Of a stretch of DNA of 64,000 nucleotides, positions 25,104 to 35,785 are shown piece after piece. Made by a program: the position numbers and the translations under genes. Under the pieces are notes generated by a model, which did not search any database, had not been told where the DNA came from, and was given only the letters and a program-made list of their open reading frames with translations. Source of the DNA: Nitrobacter sp047149785 (lineage in GTDB: Bacteria; Pseudomonadota; Alphaproteobacteria; Rhizobiales; Xanthobacteraceae); assembly GCF_047149785.1 (NCBI RefSeq), contig NZ_BAAGBE010000001.1, positions 1,054,001 through 1,118,000 of the forward strand, written 5' to 3'. The stretch's first letter is position 1. Every line of letters begins with the position of its first letter.

Positions 25104-26867
25104 TCAGTTTTTGATCGTGATGCAGGGTAGGTCCGAACGCTTCAGGGTGCGGCACACGGCTTCGGCCTCATCGCGGTCGAGCCCTGCGAAGCGGGCACGG
25201 TACAGCTTCTTGTTGCCCTTGCCGACGGGCTCGGTGAAGGGATCGGCCTTGCCCAGCATGCCGCGGGCGCGGCCCCGGGCGGCGTCGAGACGCTCGCGTG
25301 CCTCGCTCTCGGTATCGAGCGCGCCGACCTGGATGATCCAGCCTGTATGCGTCGCCAGCGGTTTCACAGCGCCGTTGTGCTGAATGGCCCGCGGCTGAGC
25401 GCCAAGCGCGGAATCCGCGCGTGCCATCGCCTGAGCCGTCGAAGCGGGGAGGCTCGAGGCCGGCAGTACTCCCAGGATGCCCTGACCGGTGCCGAAGTTG
25501 GCCGGCTGCGGCGGCATGCTGGCCCGCGCCATGACAGAGCCGGATGTTTCCGGCGCTCCGTCGCGAACGGCCGCAGTGCCGCTTTCCGCCGGCACCGATG
25601 GCGCTGCTCCGGCCGAGGCCAGCCTGACCGATCCGGCCCTGACCTGTACCGTCTTCACCCGCACCGGCTTCATCGGTGCGGTAGAGCCGGGAATCGCGTC
25701 GATTGCCGGTGTTGCGATGACGCCGCTCGTCAGGGGGGCGGGCTCTTGCCTGGCCCGTTTCGGCGGCAGCGCGGCGGTCGAGGCCGCTATCAGCGAGCGG
25801 GTCAGACGAGCAGGGCGTTCGGGCGGCAGCGCGACCGGTTCGCGCGCAGTCGACGCGGCCTGAACGGCGCCGTCGACCTGCACCATGTCCCTGGGCCGCG
25901 AGCGCGCCTGATCTTCGGCCACCTTCGCGTTGGCGTCAGCCATATTGTTTTCTGTGATGGCGGCGACCGTTCGCCGTGTCGCAGCCTTGTCGAGGTTTTC
26001 GGCCAGCAGGGTGCGCATGGTCGCGTCGCGCGCACCGCTGCTGCGACCGCCCATGACCACGCCGACCAGATGGCGATTGCCGCGCCTCAGATTGGTGACA
26101 AGGTTGAAGCCGGAGGATCGGATGTACCCGGTCTTGATGCCGTCGACGCCGTCGACGCTGCCGAGCAGATGGTTGTGACCGCGAACGATGTGGCCGCGGA
26201 ACATGAACGAGGTCGTCGCGAAGTAGCGATAATAGCGGGGGAAGCGGTCCTGCAGCGCTCGGCCGAGCGTTGCCTGGTCGCGCGCGGTGGTGACCTGATC
26301 GTCGTCGGGAAGACCGGAGGCGTTGCGATACACCGTTCGGGTCATGCCGAGCGCGCGCGCCTTCCGCGTCATCATCCTGGCGAAATCATCTTCGTCGCCG
26401 CCGATCGCCTCGGCGATCACGACCGCCGCATCGTTCGCGGATTTCGTCACCAGTCCCTTGATGGCGTCTTCGACGCGGATGGTCTGACCCGGCCGCAAAC
26501 CGAGCTTCGTCGGATCCTGTGCCGCCGCGTGCGCTGAGACCGGCATTTCGGTATCGAGACTTATCTTGCCGGCATCCAGTCGCTCGAACAGCAGATAGAG
26601 CGTCATCATCTTGGTGAGCGATGCCGGGTGGCGAAGACTGTCGGGATTGGTGGCGGAAAGCGTCGCGCCGGAATTGGCGTCCACCACGATCGAGGCGAAC
26701 GGCGGATTGTAGCTGTAACGCGCTTCATGGTGATGGTGATGACGATGGTGGTGACGGGCACGGCGCGCATCGGCGGGGTTGGTCGTCAAAACAACGGCGG
26801 CGATAGCTGCCAGTCCAAACACGCCTGCTCGCAGCATGCGCGAGGAAGCCAAGGTTGTGCGAAGCAT
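25104..26867 (-). CDS. D-alanyl-D-alanine carboxypeptidase with SPOR domain
   Basis: Periplasmic penicillin-binding protein of the S11 family that trims D-Ala from peptidoglycan pentapeptides. The 587 residues comprise a signal peptide (about 1-34), a His-rich stretch RHHHRHHHHHEAR (about 38-50), and the catalytic domain with Ser83-x-x-Lys86 (ASLTK), Ser143-Ala-Asn145 and Lys245-Thr-Gly247. A long Pro/Ala linker and a C-terminal SPOR domain (about 510-587) follow, which in other proteins binds denuded septal glycan. GGGGA precedes the ATG. The SPOR tail suggests a role at division sites. Confidence 0.93.
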   Translation of the reverse strand: MLRTTLASSRMLRAGVFGLAAIAAVVLTTNPADARRARHHHRHHHHHEARYSYNPPFASIVVDANSGATLSATNPDSLRHPASLTKMMTLYLLFERLDAGKISLDTEMPVSAHAAAQDPTKLGLRPGQTIRVEDAIKGLVTKSANDAAVVIAEAIGGDEDDFARMMTRKARALGMTRTVYRNASGLPDDDQVTTARDQATLGRALQDRFPRYYRYFATTSFMFRGHIVRGHNHLLGSVDGVDGIKTGYIRSSGFNLVTNLRRGNRHLVGVVMGGRSSGARDATMRTLLAENLDKAATRRTVAAITENNMADANAKVAEDQARSRPRDMVQVDGAVQAASTAREPVALPPERPARLTRSLIAASTAALPPKRARQEPAPLTSGVIATPAIDAIPGSTAPMKPVRVKTVQVRAGSVRLASAGAAPSVPAESGTAAVRDGAPETSGSVMARASMPPQPANFGTGQGILGVLPASSLPASTAQAMARADSALGAQPRAIQHNGAVKPLATHTGWIIQVGALDTESEARERLDAARGRARGMLGKADPFTEPVGKGNKKLYRARFAGLDRDEAEAVCRTLKRSDLPCITIKN

Positions 26868-27153
26868 GAACGTCCCCGTCCGATTTCGACTTTAGTCACC
26901 GGTTCGTGAGGCAAAATTGTGCCCGACCGTCTGATCCGAACGTTCTGCGCGAAACGATCTCTTGGCGAGGTGGCAGCTCAGGTTGCCGTTCTGGCTAAGA
27001 GCTTGGTCTCACGGTGCTTTTTCGACACTTTCACCGGAGCGCTCAGGATATGGGAATCAGCCTAGGGGGGCCGGGTTTCCAAAAGGTTAAGCAACTCTTG
27101 ATGACGCCTGCTGGATTTATGTCGAATCGTCGTTTGTGCGCCGCACAAAATAT

Positions 27154-27182
27154 TTGCATTCGATTGTGCAGTGCACTATATT
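27154..27182 (+). promoter_or_regulatory. phasin promoter with internal palindrome
   Basis: TTGCAT (27154) and TATATT (27177) are spaced exactly 17 bases apart, a good housekeeping promoter, about 57 bases before the phasin start. The perfect palindrome GTGCA-G-TGCAC (27166-27176) sits between them, where a repressor would block polymerase. PhaR, the usual phasin repressor, recognises TGC/GCA dyads, so it is a candidate. The remaining 370-base gap upstream shows no gene. Confidence 0.7.
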
Positions 27183-27238
27183 TTTTTTGAAGAAGCCGGA
27201 TGCTCCGGCTCGTCATGCCATCGGGAGAGAATTCCATC

Positions 27239-27577
27239 ATGTTGAAGATTGAAGACGTCCAGCAGCACGGAAAAGAGCAGCTCAACGCCGCGGTCGCGGC
27301 GGCCGGCAGCTTTCAGAAGGGAGTTCAGGCGATCGCCCTGGCGTTCGGCGACTACACGCGGAAGTCGTTTGAAGACGGCAACGCATTCACCGAGAAGCTT
27401 GCAGGAGTGAAATCGCTCGAGAAGGCCATCGAGGTCCAGACCGAATACGCCAAGAGGACCTACGAGACGTTCGTCACGGAGTCGCTGAAGATCGGCGAAC
27501 TCTACGCCGATCTCGCCAGGCAGACCTATAAGCCGTTCGAGGATTTCGCCGCGAAGTTCGTTCCGGCCGCCCGCTGA
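27239..27577 (+). CDS. phasin family protein
   Basis: A 112-residue amphipathic helical protein that coats polyhydroxyalkanoate granules or acts as a related surface protein. AAAGSFQKGVQAIALAFGDY, then FEDGNAFTEKLAGVKSLEKA, then VQTEYAKRTYETFVTESLKI match the phasin_2 family. It is monocistronic, with a strong promoter and a strong terminator, consistent with high expression. GGGAGAG precedes ATG 27239. Confidence 0.9.
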   Translation: MLKIEDVQQHGKEQLNAAVAAAGSFQKGVQAIALAFGDYTRKSFEDGNAFTEKLAGVKSLEKAIEVQTEYAKRTYETFVTESLKIGELYADLARQTYKPFEDFAAKFVPAAR

Positions 27578-27599
27578 TATCGCAACGATATTCTTAAAT

Positions 27600-27629
27600 A
27601 AAAAGCCCGGCGCGAGCCGGGCTTTTTTT
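27600..27629 (+). terminator. bidirectional terminator after the phasin
   Basis: AAAAAGCCCGGC/GCCGGGCTTTTT is a 12-bp perfect stem with loop GCGA and seven T residues after it. A run of A on the other side lets it also serve the convergent TadG-like gene. Confidence 0.95.
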
Positions 27630-27646
27630 GGATCGTGGCGTAGGCG

Positions 27647-29383
27647 TTACTTCGCGATGCGGAGCTGCGAGATTTGCGTAAGAATGTTCTGGAACGCGTC
27701 CGCTGTCTGGGTAGCCGACGTGATCATTTGGAAGTTTCCGTCGCTGGCGCAGTCCTGCAACACCTGAGACGTCGGATCTTTGCTGTTGATGTTGACTTGA
27801 ATCGTGAAGATTTTGACACCGCTGTTCTTGACGTTCTGGCACAGCAATTCCTGCCGCGCGTCAATATCCGTATCGGTATTTGATCCATCTCCGCCAAAGC
27901 GGTTCTGTGTGTTCAAGCCGTCGGACAGCAGCACGACGTAATCTTGATAGATGTGGTTCGTATCTTTCGCCGGCGCAGCGATAGGTCCATTGGTGGTGCT
28001 GAGGGATTGCCATCCCCAGGCAAGACCAATCGCCTGATTTGTACTGCCGTTCGGACTCATGGAGCCGATCTGGGATTTGATGCTGCTCCAATCGTTACTC
28101 ATGGAGATGACAGTACCCGGCGGACAATTCGACGACTGCTCAGCGTAAAACAAGCTGGAGGGAGTCGATGTATCGCCTGCTATCGGTGCCATGTTCGAGA
28201 TGTCATTTGGCTGATCGCGGTCTTCGATGCAGCCGTTCCACCCACCATTCGCGACGGAATCGGTATATTTGGGAGCAGCGGCGGCGGTAGCCGAAGTGCC
28301 GTCGCCACGCCAAAGATGCGAATAGGTCGTCGGCGTGCTGCAAACCCTGTTGCTGCCGTGCCCCGAGCACGAGCAGTTGCTGGTCGACCCACAGCTTGCA
28401 CCCGAGCCGGTGGCGATGGTTTGTCCCGGCGTCGTAACTGTCGTGTAGCAGCCATTGTAGTAATGGCCGTTTTTGTAAGATATTTTATTACCGCTATCTA
28501 CGCTGGGGCAAATGTAACCCGCATAGGTTCCGGTCTGGGGGATCGTAGTGGTGAACTTCGCCCCGCTTACCGTCGCAGGGCGGTCCATGCAATGGAAGCC
28601 ATAAGCGGCGTCGTTGTTTTTGCTTGGAAACGGACAGGTTGATCCGGCGACGGTTGTGTTCCAATTGCTGGGATAACCGTTCTGCGTGAGGACGGTCGGC
28701 TCCGCAAGCCAGTCGGACCAGTTTATCCAGTTTGCGTCGGAATTGCTCGCGTCGAGGTTCACGTCCTTGGAGAACGGAACGAGGGAAATGTAAACGTCAC
28801 CAGTGGTTTTGGCGAACGCGGACAGTGAGTCCACCATATCTTGCGCTGCCGTGATTAGTGCGGACATCTTGCCGTTCTGGGCCATCGATCCGGTGTTGTC
28901 GAGGACCAGTGCGACGCGCATGCGAGAATTGCCCCACGTGGATGTGGAGCTTGTGCCGAAATTAAGCTGCGGAAAACCGACCACCTTCATGAAGTCGGTG
29001 TTGATGGTGCCTTGGCCTGTAGCGACGATGGTCGGGGCTGTCGATGACGTGCTCGGCGTATAGGTGGCGTTTACCGTGACGCCGAGTGCGTCGGCGTCAT
29101 GATAAAGCGCCGAAAAATATCGCTGCACGGCGTCCGTGATCTGCTCCGACGTCATGGCCGGGTTGGCCGCGGCGTCCTTTGAAACCATCAGCACTGCCGA
29201 ATCCATCGCTGCCTGCATCGAGGAGCGCGCCGCATTGGCCCGGGTGTAATCGACTGCCGCGCCGACGAAGCCAAGCATCGGCAGCAGGGCGACTGCAAAA
29301 ATTGGTGCGATATTACCTCGTAGATCTCCACTGAAACAGCGGATCGAATTGCAGATCCTTGTGCGAATTGAGGTACCAGACAT
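27647..29383 (-). CDS. TadG-like pilus-assembly protein with VWA domain
   Basis: A 578-residue protein. The N-terminal prepilin-like segment GNIAPIFAVALLPMLGFVGA resembles TadE/TadG membrane anchors. A von Willebrand A domain with MIDAS DNTGSM follows (VALVLDNTGSMAQNG) and resumes near the C-terminus (DYVVLLSDGLNTQNR). A large Ser/Thr/Asn/Cys-rich insertion lies between. It is probably extracytoplasmic. No tadA, rcpA, cpaB or flp genes are nearby, so it is an isolated copy. The start is uncertain: 29383 is preferred, 29416 and 29512 are possible, and none has a clear ribosome-binding site. Confidence 0.82.
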   Translation of the reverse strand: MSGTSIRTRICNSIRCFSGDLRGNIAPIFAVALLPMLGFVGAAVDYTRANAARSSMQAAMDSAVLMVSKDAAANPAMTSEQITDAVQRYFSALYHDADALGVTVNATYTPSTSSTAPTIVATGQGTINTDFMKVVGFPQLNFGTSSTSTWGNSRMRVALVLDNTGSMAQNGKMSALITAAQDMVDSLSAFAKTTGDVYISLVPFSKDVNLDASNSDANWINWSDWLAEPTVLTQNGYPSNWNTTVAGSTCPFPSKNNDAAYGFHCMDRPATVSGAKFTTTIPQTGTYAGYICPSVDSGNKISYKNGHYYNGCYTTVTTPGQTIATGSGASCGSTSNCSCSGHGSNRVCSTPTTYSHLWRGDGTSATAAAAPKYTDSVANGGWNGCIEDRDQPNDISNMAPIAGDTSTPSSLFYAEQSSNCPPGTVISMSNDWSSIKSQIGSMSPNGSTNQAIGLAWGWQSLSTTNGPIAAPAKDTNHIYQDYVVLLSDGLNTQNRFGGDGSNTDTDIDARQELLCQNVKNSGVKIFTIQVNINSKDPTSQVLQDCASDGNFQMITSATQTADAFQNILTQISQLRIAK

Positions 29384-29553
29384 GGCCGTCACCGATTCGT
29401 TGGTTTCAGCCGGCATTTCGAGCCGCGGGGCTAAACGGGTGGTAAAGCTGTCCTGAGAAAGCAGGTAAATAGCCGCATAAATTGCGAATAGGGGCCCAAA
29501 GTTCGCCGACATCGTCAACGGAGCTTAACAGGCCATAAGGGTTATTCTGCCAG

Positions 29554-29714
29554 TCCGGAAGGACCAGGTTAACCATTGGCTCCGGACCGTCCTCGGCGAA
29601 CCGTTCTTGGGCGGCGATCTACGATCTTGCGATCGGTCGAATCCGGACCCATACTTAGGTCTTCCGGACCAACCGACGGCCTGCCGTAAGAGGAGTGGTC
29701 GCGATCTTGTCCGG
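29554..29714. other. cluster of five TCCGGA palindromes
   Basis: The 485-base gap between the TadG-like gene and clpS has no gene. It holds five TCCGGA sites (29554, 29581, 29642, 29663, 29709), three of them extended to CCGGACC. This is a higher density than expected for a 6-mer, so a regulator or methylation site is possible. Confidence 0.4.
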
Positions 29715-29868
29715 ATGGATAGGATTGCCTGGTGAACGGCCCGGTCGTTGCCGTTCATGCGGCGGAGATGAAATATCGAACGCCTGAGCCATGTTGAAGC
29801 TGCCTGCCACTCAGACATCCGGAACGTCCGTTCTGCCTGCGGCGGATATCGTGTTTCTCGCATCGCGA

Positions 29869-30201
29869 ATGAGTGACGACGAAGGGCGCACCGATAGTCG
29901 GGGCGATCCGGCCGGTTCGGTCATCACCAAGGTCAAACCGAAGACCAAACGTCCCAATCTCTACCGCGTGCTGATATTGAACGACGATTACACGCCGATG
30001 GAGTTCGTCGTTCACGTCCTCGAGAAATTTTTTCAGAAGGATGTGGAGGCCGCCACTCAGATCATGCTGCACGTCCACCATCACGGCATAGGCGAATGCG
30101 GCGTGTTCACCTATGAGATCGCCGAGACCAAGGTGACGCAGGTGATGGATTTTGCGCGCAAGCACCAGCATCCGCTGCAATGCGTGATGGAAAAAAAATA
30201 G
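29869..30201 (+). CDS. clpS: ClpS adaptor protein
   Basis: Delivers N-end-rule substrates to ClpAP. Conserved blocks are YRVLILNDDYTPMEFVVHVL, then QIMLHVHHHGIGECGVFTYE, then MDFARKHQHPLQC, with the degron-binding Asp/His residues present. ATG 29869 (MSDDEGR) is preferred; an in-frame ATG at 29791 would add 26 residues. The acceptor clpA follows 224 bases later. Bpt, which makes the leucine degrons, is also in this window. Confidence 0.95.
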   Translation: MSDDEGRTDSRGDPAGSVITKVKPKTKRPNLYRVLILNDDYTPMEFVVHVLEKFFQKDVEAATQIMLHVHHHGIGECGVFTYEIAETKVTQVMDFARKHQHPLQCVMEKK

Positions 30202-30425
30202 CCGCTGGTTCGACAAGATCGAAGCGGTCTCGCGGAGTTACCCGCCCGCGCGAATCCGTCCATGGTTCATGGCAGGTCTCCGGGATTCGGAACACGCGTG
30301 ATGTGATTCTGCGTTGAACCGGCTCTTCCCCCCGGATGGTGTATTACTATATTATTGACGAAGGTTGTTGTTGCCTGACGGGGCGATGGCGATCATGATG
30401 GCCAAGAGACCCCAGAGGACGCGGA

Positions 30426-32822
<2,397 letters not shown>

Positions 32823-32842
32823 GGGGAACCGCAAAAAGATCG

Positions 32843-32878
32843 AACGGCCGGCACTTGCAGCGCCGGCCGTTCTGTTTT
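32843..32878 (+). terminator. terminator after clpA
   Basis: AACGGCCGGC/GCCGGCCGTT is a perfect 10-bp stem with a 9-base loop, followed by CTGTTTTG. It separates clpA from the convergent rplI operon. Confidence 0.85.
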
Positions 32879-32945
32879 GTGGACGCCGTCTGTTGAAAAG
32901 TGGAGAGGGGCGGAAGTTCGCCAGCCTCGCTCGCGACGCCGGATC

Positions 32946-33560
32946 TCACTTTTCCTCGGCGGGCTCCTCGCCCTCGCCCTCGGCTTCGACCCCCTCGTCG
33001 TGCTGTGCTTCCGGATCGAAGAATTCGCCGGCAGCGGCGATCGCTTCGGCTGCGGCGTCGCGATCCTCCTGTCGGGTGCTGATATCCTCGCCGCGCTTGA
33101 TGCGCTCTGCTTCGTCGGTGCTGCGGGCGACAGTCACAGCGATGTGGGCTTCCACCTCGGGATGGACCGCGATCGTCAATTTCTGTTGGCCGATTGTCTT
33201 GATCGGGGCATCAAGCCAGACCTGCGGGCGGCTGACGGTGATGCCGTCCGCGGCCAGCGAGGCCACGATGTCGCGCACCGTGACCGAGCCGAATAGCTGG
33301 CCGGTCTCGGAGGCCTGACGGATGATGACGATGTCGCGGCCGTCGATCTTCTCGGCGACCTTGGCGGCTTCACCCTTGGCCTTGATATTGTTGGCTTCGA
33401 GTTCGGCCTTCATACCGTCGTATTTGGTTCGGTTGTCGGCGGTCGCGCGCAGGGCCTTGCCGCGCTTGAGAAGGAAATTGCGGGCGAATCCATCCTTGAC
33501 CTTCACGACATCGCCCATCTGGCCAAGCTTGGCCACGCGTTCCAGCAGAATGACTTCCAT
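32946..33560 (-). CDS. rplI: 50S ribosomal protein L9
   Basis: The 204 residues start with MEVILLERVAKLGQMGDVVK, the conserved rRNA-binding N-domain. The long connecting helix follows, then the C-domain (PIKTIGQQKLTIAVHPEVEA). A Glu/Asp/Ala-rich tail of about 35 residues is an alphaproteobacterial extension. It is the last gene of rpsF-rpsR-DUF2232-rplI, transcribed on the minus strand. Confidence 0.98.
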   Translation of the reverse strand: MEVILLERVAKLGQMGDVVKVKDGFARNFLLKRGKALRATADNRTKYDGMKAELEANNIKAKGEAAKVAEKIDGRDIVIIRQASETGQLFGSVTVRDIVASLAADGITVSRPQVWLDAPIKTIGQQKLTIAVHPEVEAHIAVTVARSTDEAERIKRGEDISTRQEDRDAAAEAIAAAGEFFDPEAQHDEGVEAEGEGEEPAEEK

Positions 33561-33601
33561 GTTCGATCCCTTGTTCGGAGTTGAGCGGGTTTGCGTTGAA
33601 T

Positions 33602-34588
33602 TCAAGATTTGGGCGCGAGCGGCGGAAGCATGTGCCGTGCCAAGTAACGTTGGCGAATGCCCCAGACGGCGTCGGCGATGCCGATGCTGATCACCGCAAT
33701 GATCGGCCAGAAAAAGAACAGCAGCACAACGGCATAGACAGATCCCAGCCACAGCGCGCGGTTTTGCAGCGTCAGCGTGATCGTGTGCAGAACGGCGAAA
33801 CCCATGAGGGCGTACATCATCATCAGGCATGCAGTGACAATCTGAGCCAGCATCGCCGGAAGCCCGCCGACGAAGCACAGTGAAATTGCCAGGGCCGTCG
33901 CCACCAGCATCATCGGCGGAAGCGTCGTGGCCTTGATGTCGGGCCAGGGACGACGCAACAGGCCGGACGTCGCGGTGACCTTGGCCGCGAGCCACAGATT
34001 GAGGGTCAGCGTCGTCATGGCGATCGTCGCGGCGCCGGCGGGAATGATGGCGACAAAGGCATCGACCAGTTCCGAGGTGCGACCGCGCGACGCCGCGTCC
34101 TGCACGTCGACGATGTGCATCAACCCGCGGCGCAGCGTATCGGTAATCGTCGATGCGTTCGAACCGAGCGTAAACAGCATGGCCGCCGTGGTCAGGGCGG
34201 CGAAGCAGGCGATCCAGATCAGAATGCGTCCAAGTGGATACCAGTCGACCGGCGGCAGGGCCGCGCCGGTCCTTTGCGTCTCCTGCGGCGGTGCATCCGC
34301 AGCCGGGCGGCCCAGAAGGACCAGACGTCCGAGCCACCACGCCGGCAGCGCGACCGCCAGCACGAAGGCGGCGGAATAGGGCGGGCCGAACATGTGGCCA
34401 AGGCTTGCACCTGCCAAGGCGCCGCCGATTGCCGCACAGCTCGGTCCCCATCCCATCGATGCGACCATCAGCGGCAGCGGGGCTAGATAGAACAGGAGCA
34501 GCGAGACGAGCGCTCCCGAAACGATCGAGGCGAACATCAGCGCCGACGCGCAGCCGGCTGTGGCTGCGACAAGGAGGGTCATCATCAT
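33602..34588 (-). CDS. DUF2232 membrane protein
   Basis: A 328-residue protein with about eight to nine hydrophobic helices. Its position between rpsR and rplI is the hallmark of the DUF2232 (YybS-like) family. It includes the conserved NLWLAAKVTATSGLLRRPWP segment. Function unknown, perhaps transport or envelope-related. ATG 34588 has AAGGAG 11 bases upstream; the open frame continues 5' without similarity. Confidence 0.88.
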   Translation of the reverse strand: MMMTLLVAATAGCASALMFASIVSGALVSLLLFYLAPLPLMVASMGWGPSCAAIGGALAGASLGHMFGPPYSAAFVLAVALPAWWLGRLVLLGRPAADAPPQETQRTGAALPPVDWYPLGRILIWIACFAALTTAAMLFTLGSNASTITDTLRRGLMHIVDVQDAASRGRTSELVDAFVAIIPAGAATIAMTTLTLNLWLAAKVTATSGLLRRPWPDIKATTLPPMMLVATALAISLCFVGGLPAMLAQIVTACLMMMYALMGFAVLHTITLTLQNRALWLGSVYAVVLLFFFWPIIAVISIGIADAVWGIRQRYLARHMLPPLAPKS

Positions 34589-34709
34589 CAGCTGTCCCGC
34601 TCCTTTCGAGCGGTTAGAGGCTCTTTTGAACCCCAACCATCGGCGACCTGATCGTTCGGAAGCCTTATGAAAAATGACGGACGGCGTAAACGCCGCCGCC
34701 AAACGCAAA

Positions 34710-34949
34710 TTAACGGATGACGTAAGGAAGCAGGCCGAGGAAGCGCGCGCGCTTGACGGCGCGCGCGAGTTCGCGCTGTTTCTTGGCGGAAACCGCGGTG
34801 ATGCGGCTCGGCACGATCTTGCCGCGCTCGGAGACGTAACGCATCAACAGCTTGGAGTCCTTATAGTCGATCTTCGGCGCATTCGCGCCCGTGAACGGGC
34901 AGGTCTTGCGGCGGCGGAAAAACGGACGGCGTGCTCCGGCATCAGCCAT
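34710..34949 (-). CDS. rpsR: 30S ribosomal protein S18
   Basis: A 79-residue basic protein: RRPFFRRRKTCPFTGANAPK and DYKDSKLLMRYVSERGKIVP are typical of S18. It heterodimerises with S6 on the 30S platform. AGGAGTAGGAATC precedes the ATG. It lies five bases after rpsF. Confidence 0.98.
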   Translation of the reverse strand: MADAGARRPFFRRRKTCPFTGANAPKIDYKDSKLLMRYVSERGKIVPSRITAVSAKKQRELARAVKRARFLGLLPYVIR

Positions 34950-34954
34950 GATTC

Positions 34955-35392
34955 CTACTCCTCAGTTGCAGCTTCGTCGCGCGGTCGGCGCGGACCGCGG
35001 TCGCTGCGGAAGCCGCCGTCGCGGTCGCCGCGGAAGCCGCCGCCACGATCGTCGCGCTCACGGTCGCGATCAGCCTTGCGCATCATCGCAGACGGGCCTT
35101 CCTCGTGTTCTTCGACGCGGACGGTAAGATAGCGGATGACGTCTTCATGGATGCGTTCCTGGCGCTCGATCTCGTTGACCATCGTGGATGGGCCGTCGAT
35201 GTTGAGCAGCACGAAATGCGCCTTGCGATTCTTCTTCATGCGATAGGTCAGCGAGCGCACGCCCCAGTTCTCGGTCTTGGTGACCTTGCCGCCCAACCCG
35301 GTAATCACGCCTGTGATCTGGTTGGTCAACTCCTCGACCTGCTGGGAACTCGCATCCTGGCGCGCGAGAAAAACATGCTCGTAGAGAGGCAT
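34955..35392 (-). CDS. rpsF: 30S ribosomal protein S6
   Basis: The 145 residues comprise the S6 ferredoxin-like core (MPLYEHVFLARQDASSQQVE; NWGVRSLTYRMKKNRKAHFV) and a C-terminal Arg/Gly/Asp-rich tail with repeated DRDGGFRSDRGPRR-type units. It is the first gene of the ribosomal operon. Confidence 0.98.
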   Translation of the reverse strand: MPLYEHVFLARQDASSQQVEELTNQITGVITGLGGKVTKTENWGVRSLTYRMKKNRKAHFVLLNIDGPSTMVNEIERQERIHEDVIRYLTVRVEEHEEGPSAMMRKADRDRERDDRGGGFRGDRDGGFRSDRGPRRPRDEAATEE

Positions 35393-35594
35393 GGACGTCC
35401 TTTCCTCAAGTTGGCGCGGACCTCGGCGGCAAGCCCTTCGAGACCTTCGGAAAGGACTCGGGGAATAAGCTCAGAAGGCGGAAGCACGGGACGACGGACC
35501 AACCAACGGGTCCTGCCGCATCAATATCGCCTGACAGGTGAAATTGCTGAGACCGTCCGTTCAGCTCCCGGCCGGGATCCACGGATGGCGCGGA

Positions 35595-35622
35595 CTTATA
35601 CGGATTTTCAGGCCGGTTGCAA
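35595..35622 (-). promoter_or_regulatory. promoter of the rpsF operon
   Basis: On the minus strand, TTGCAA (35617-35622) and TATAAG (35595-35600) are 16 bases apart, leaving a leader of about 200 bases before rpsF. The leader is long enough for S6:S18 autoregulation, but I could not confirm such a fold. The 393-base gap to fabD has no gene. Confidence 0.6.
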
Positions 35623-35785
35623 GAGAAAGCGCCGGTCGCGTACCTTGTCGGCGCCGTAAAACGGTTGTCAGGCGGGCTTGCGGACGGCGTGGCCGTGGGC
35701 TGAAGGGGGCTTTCGCGCGGATCGTCCCGTCTTGACATCATTCGGTGCGCGGTGTCTCTCCGCCCGGGGTTTCAGGGGCGGACGC

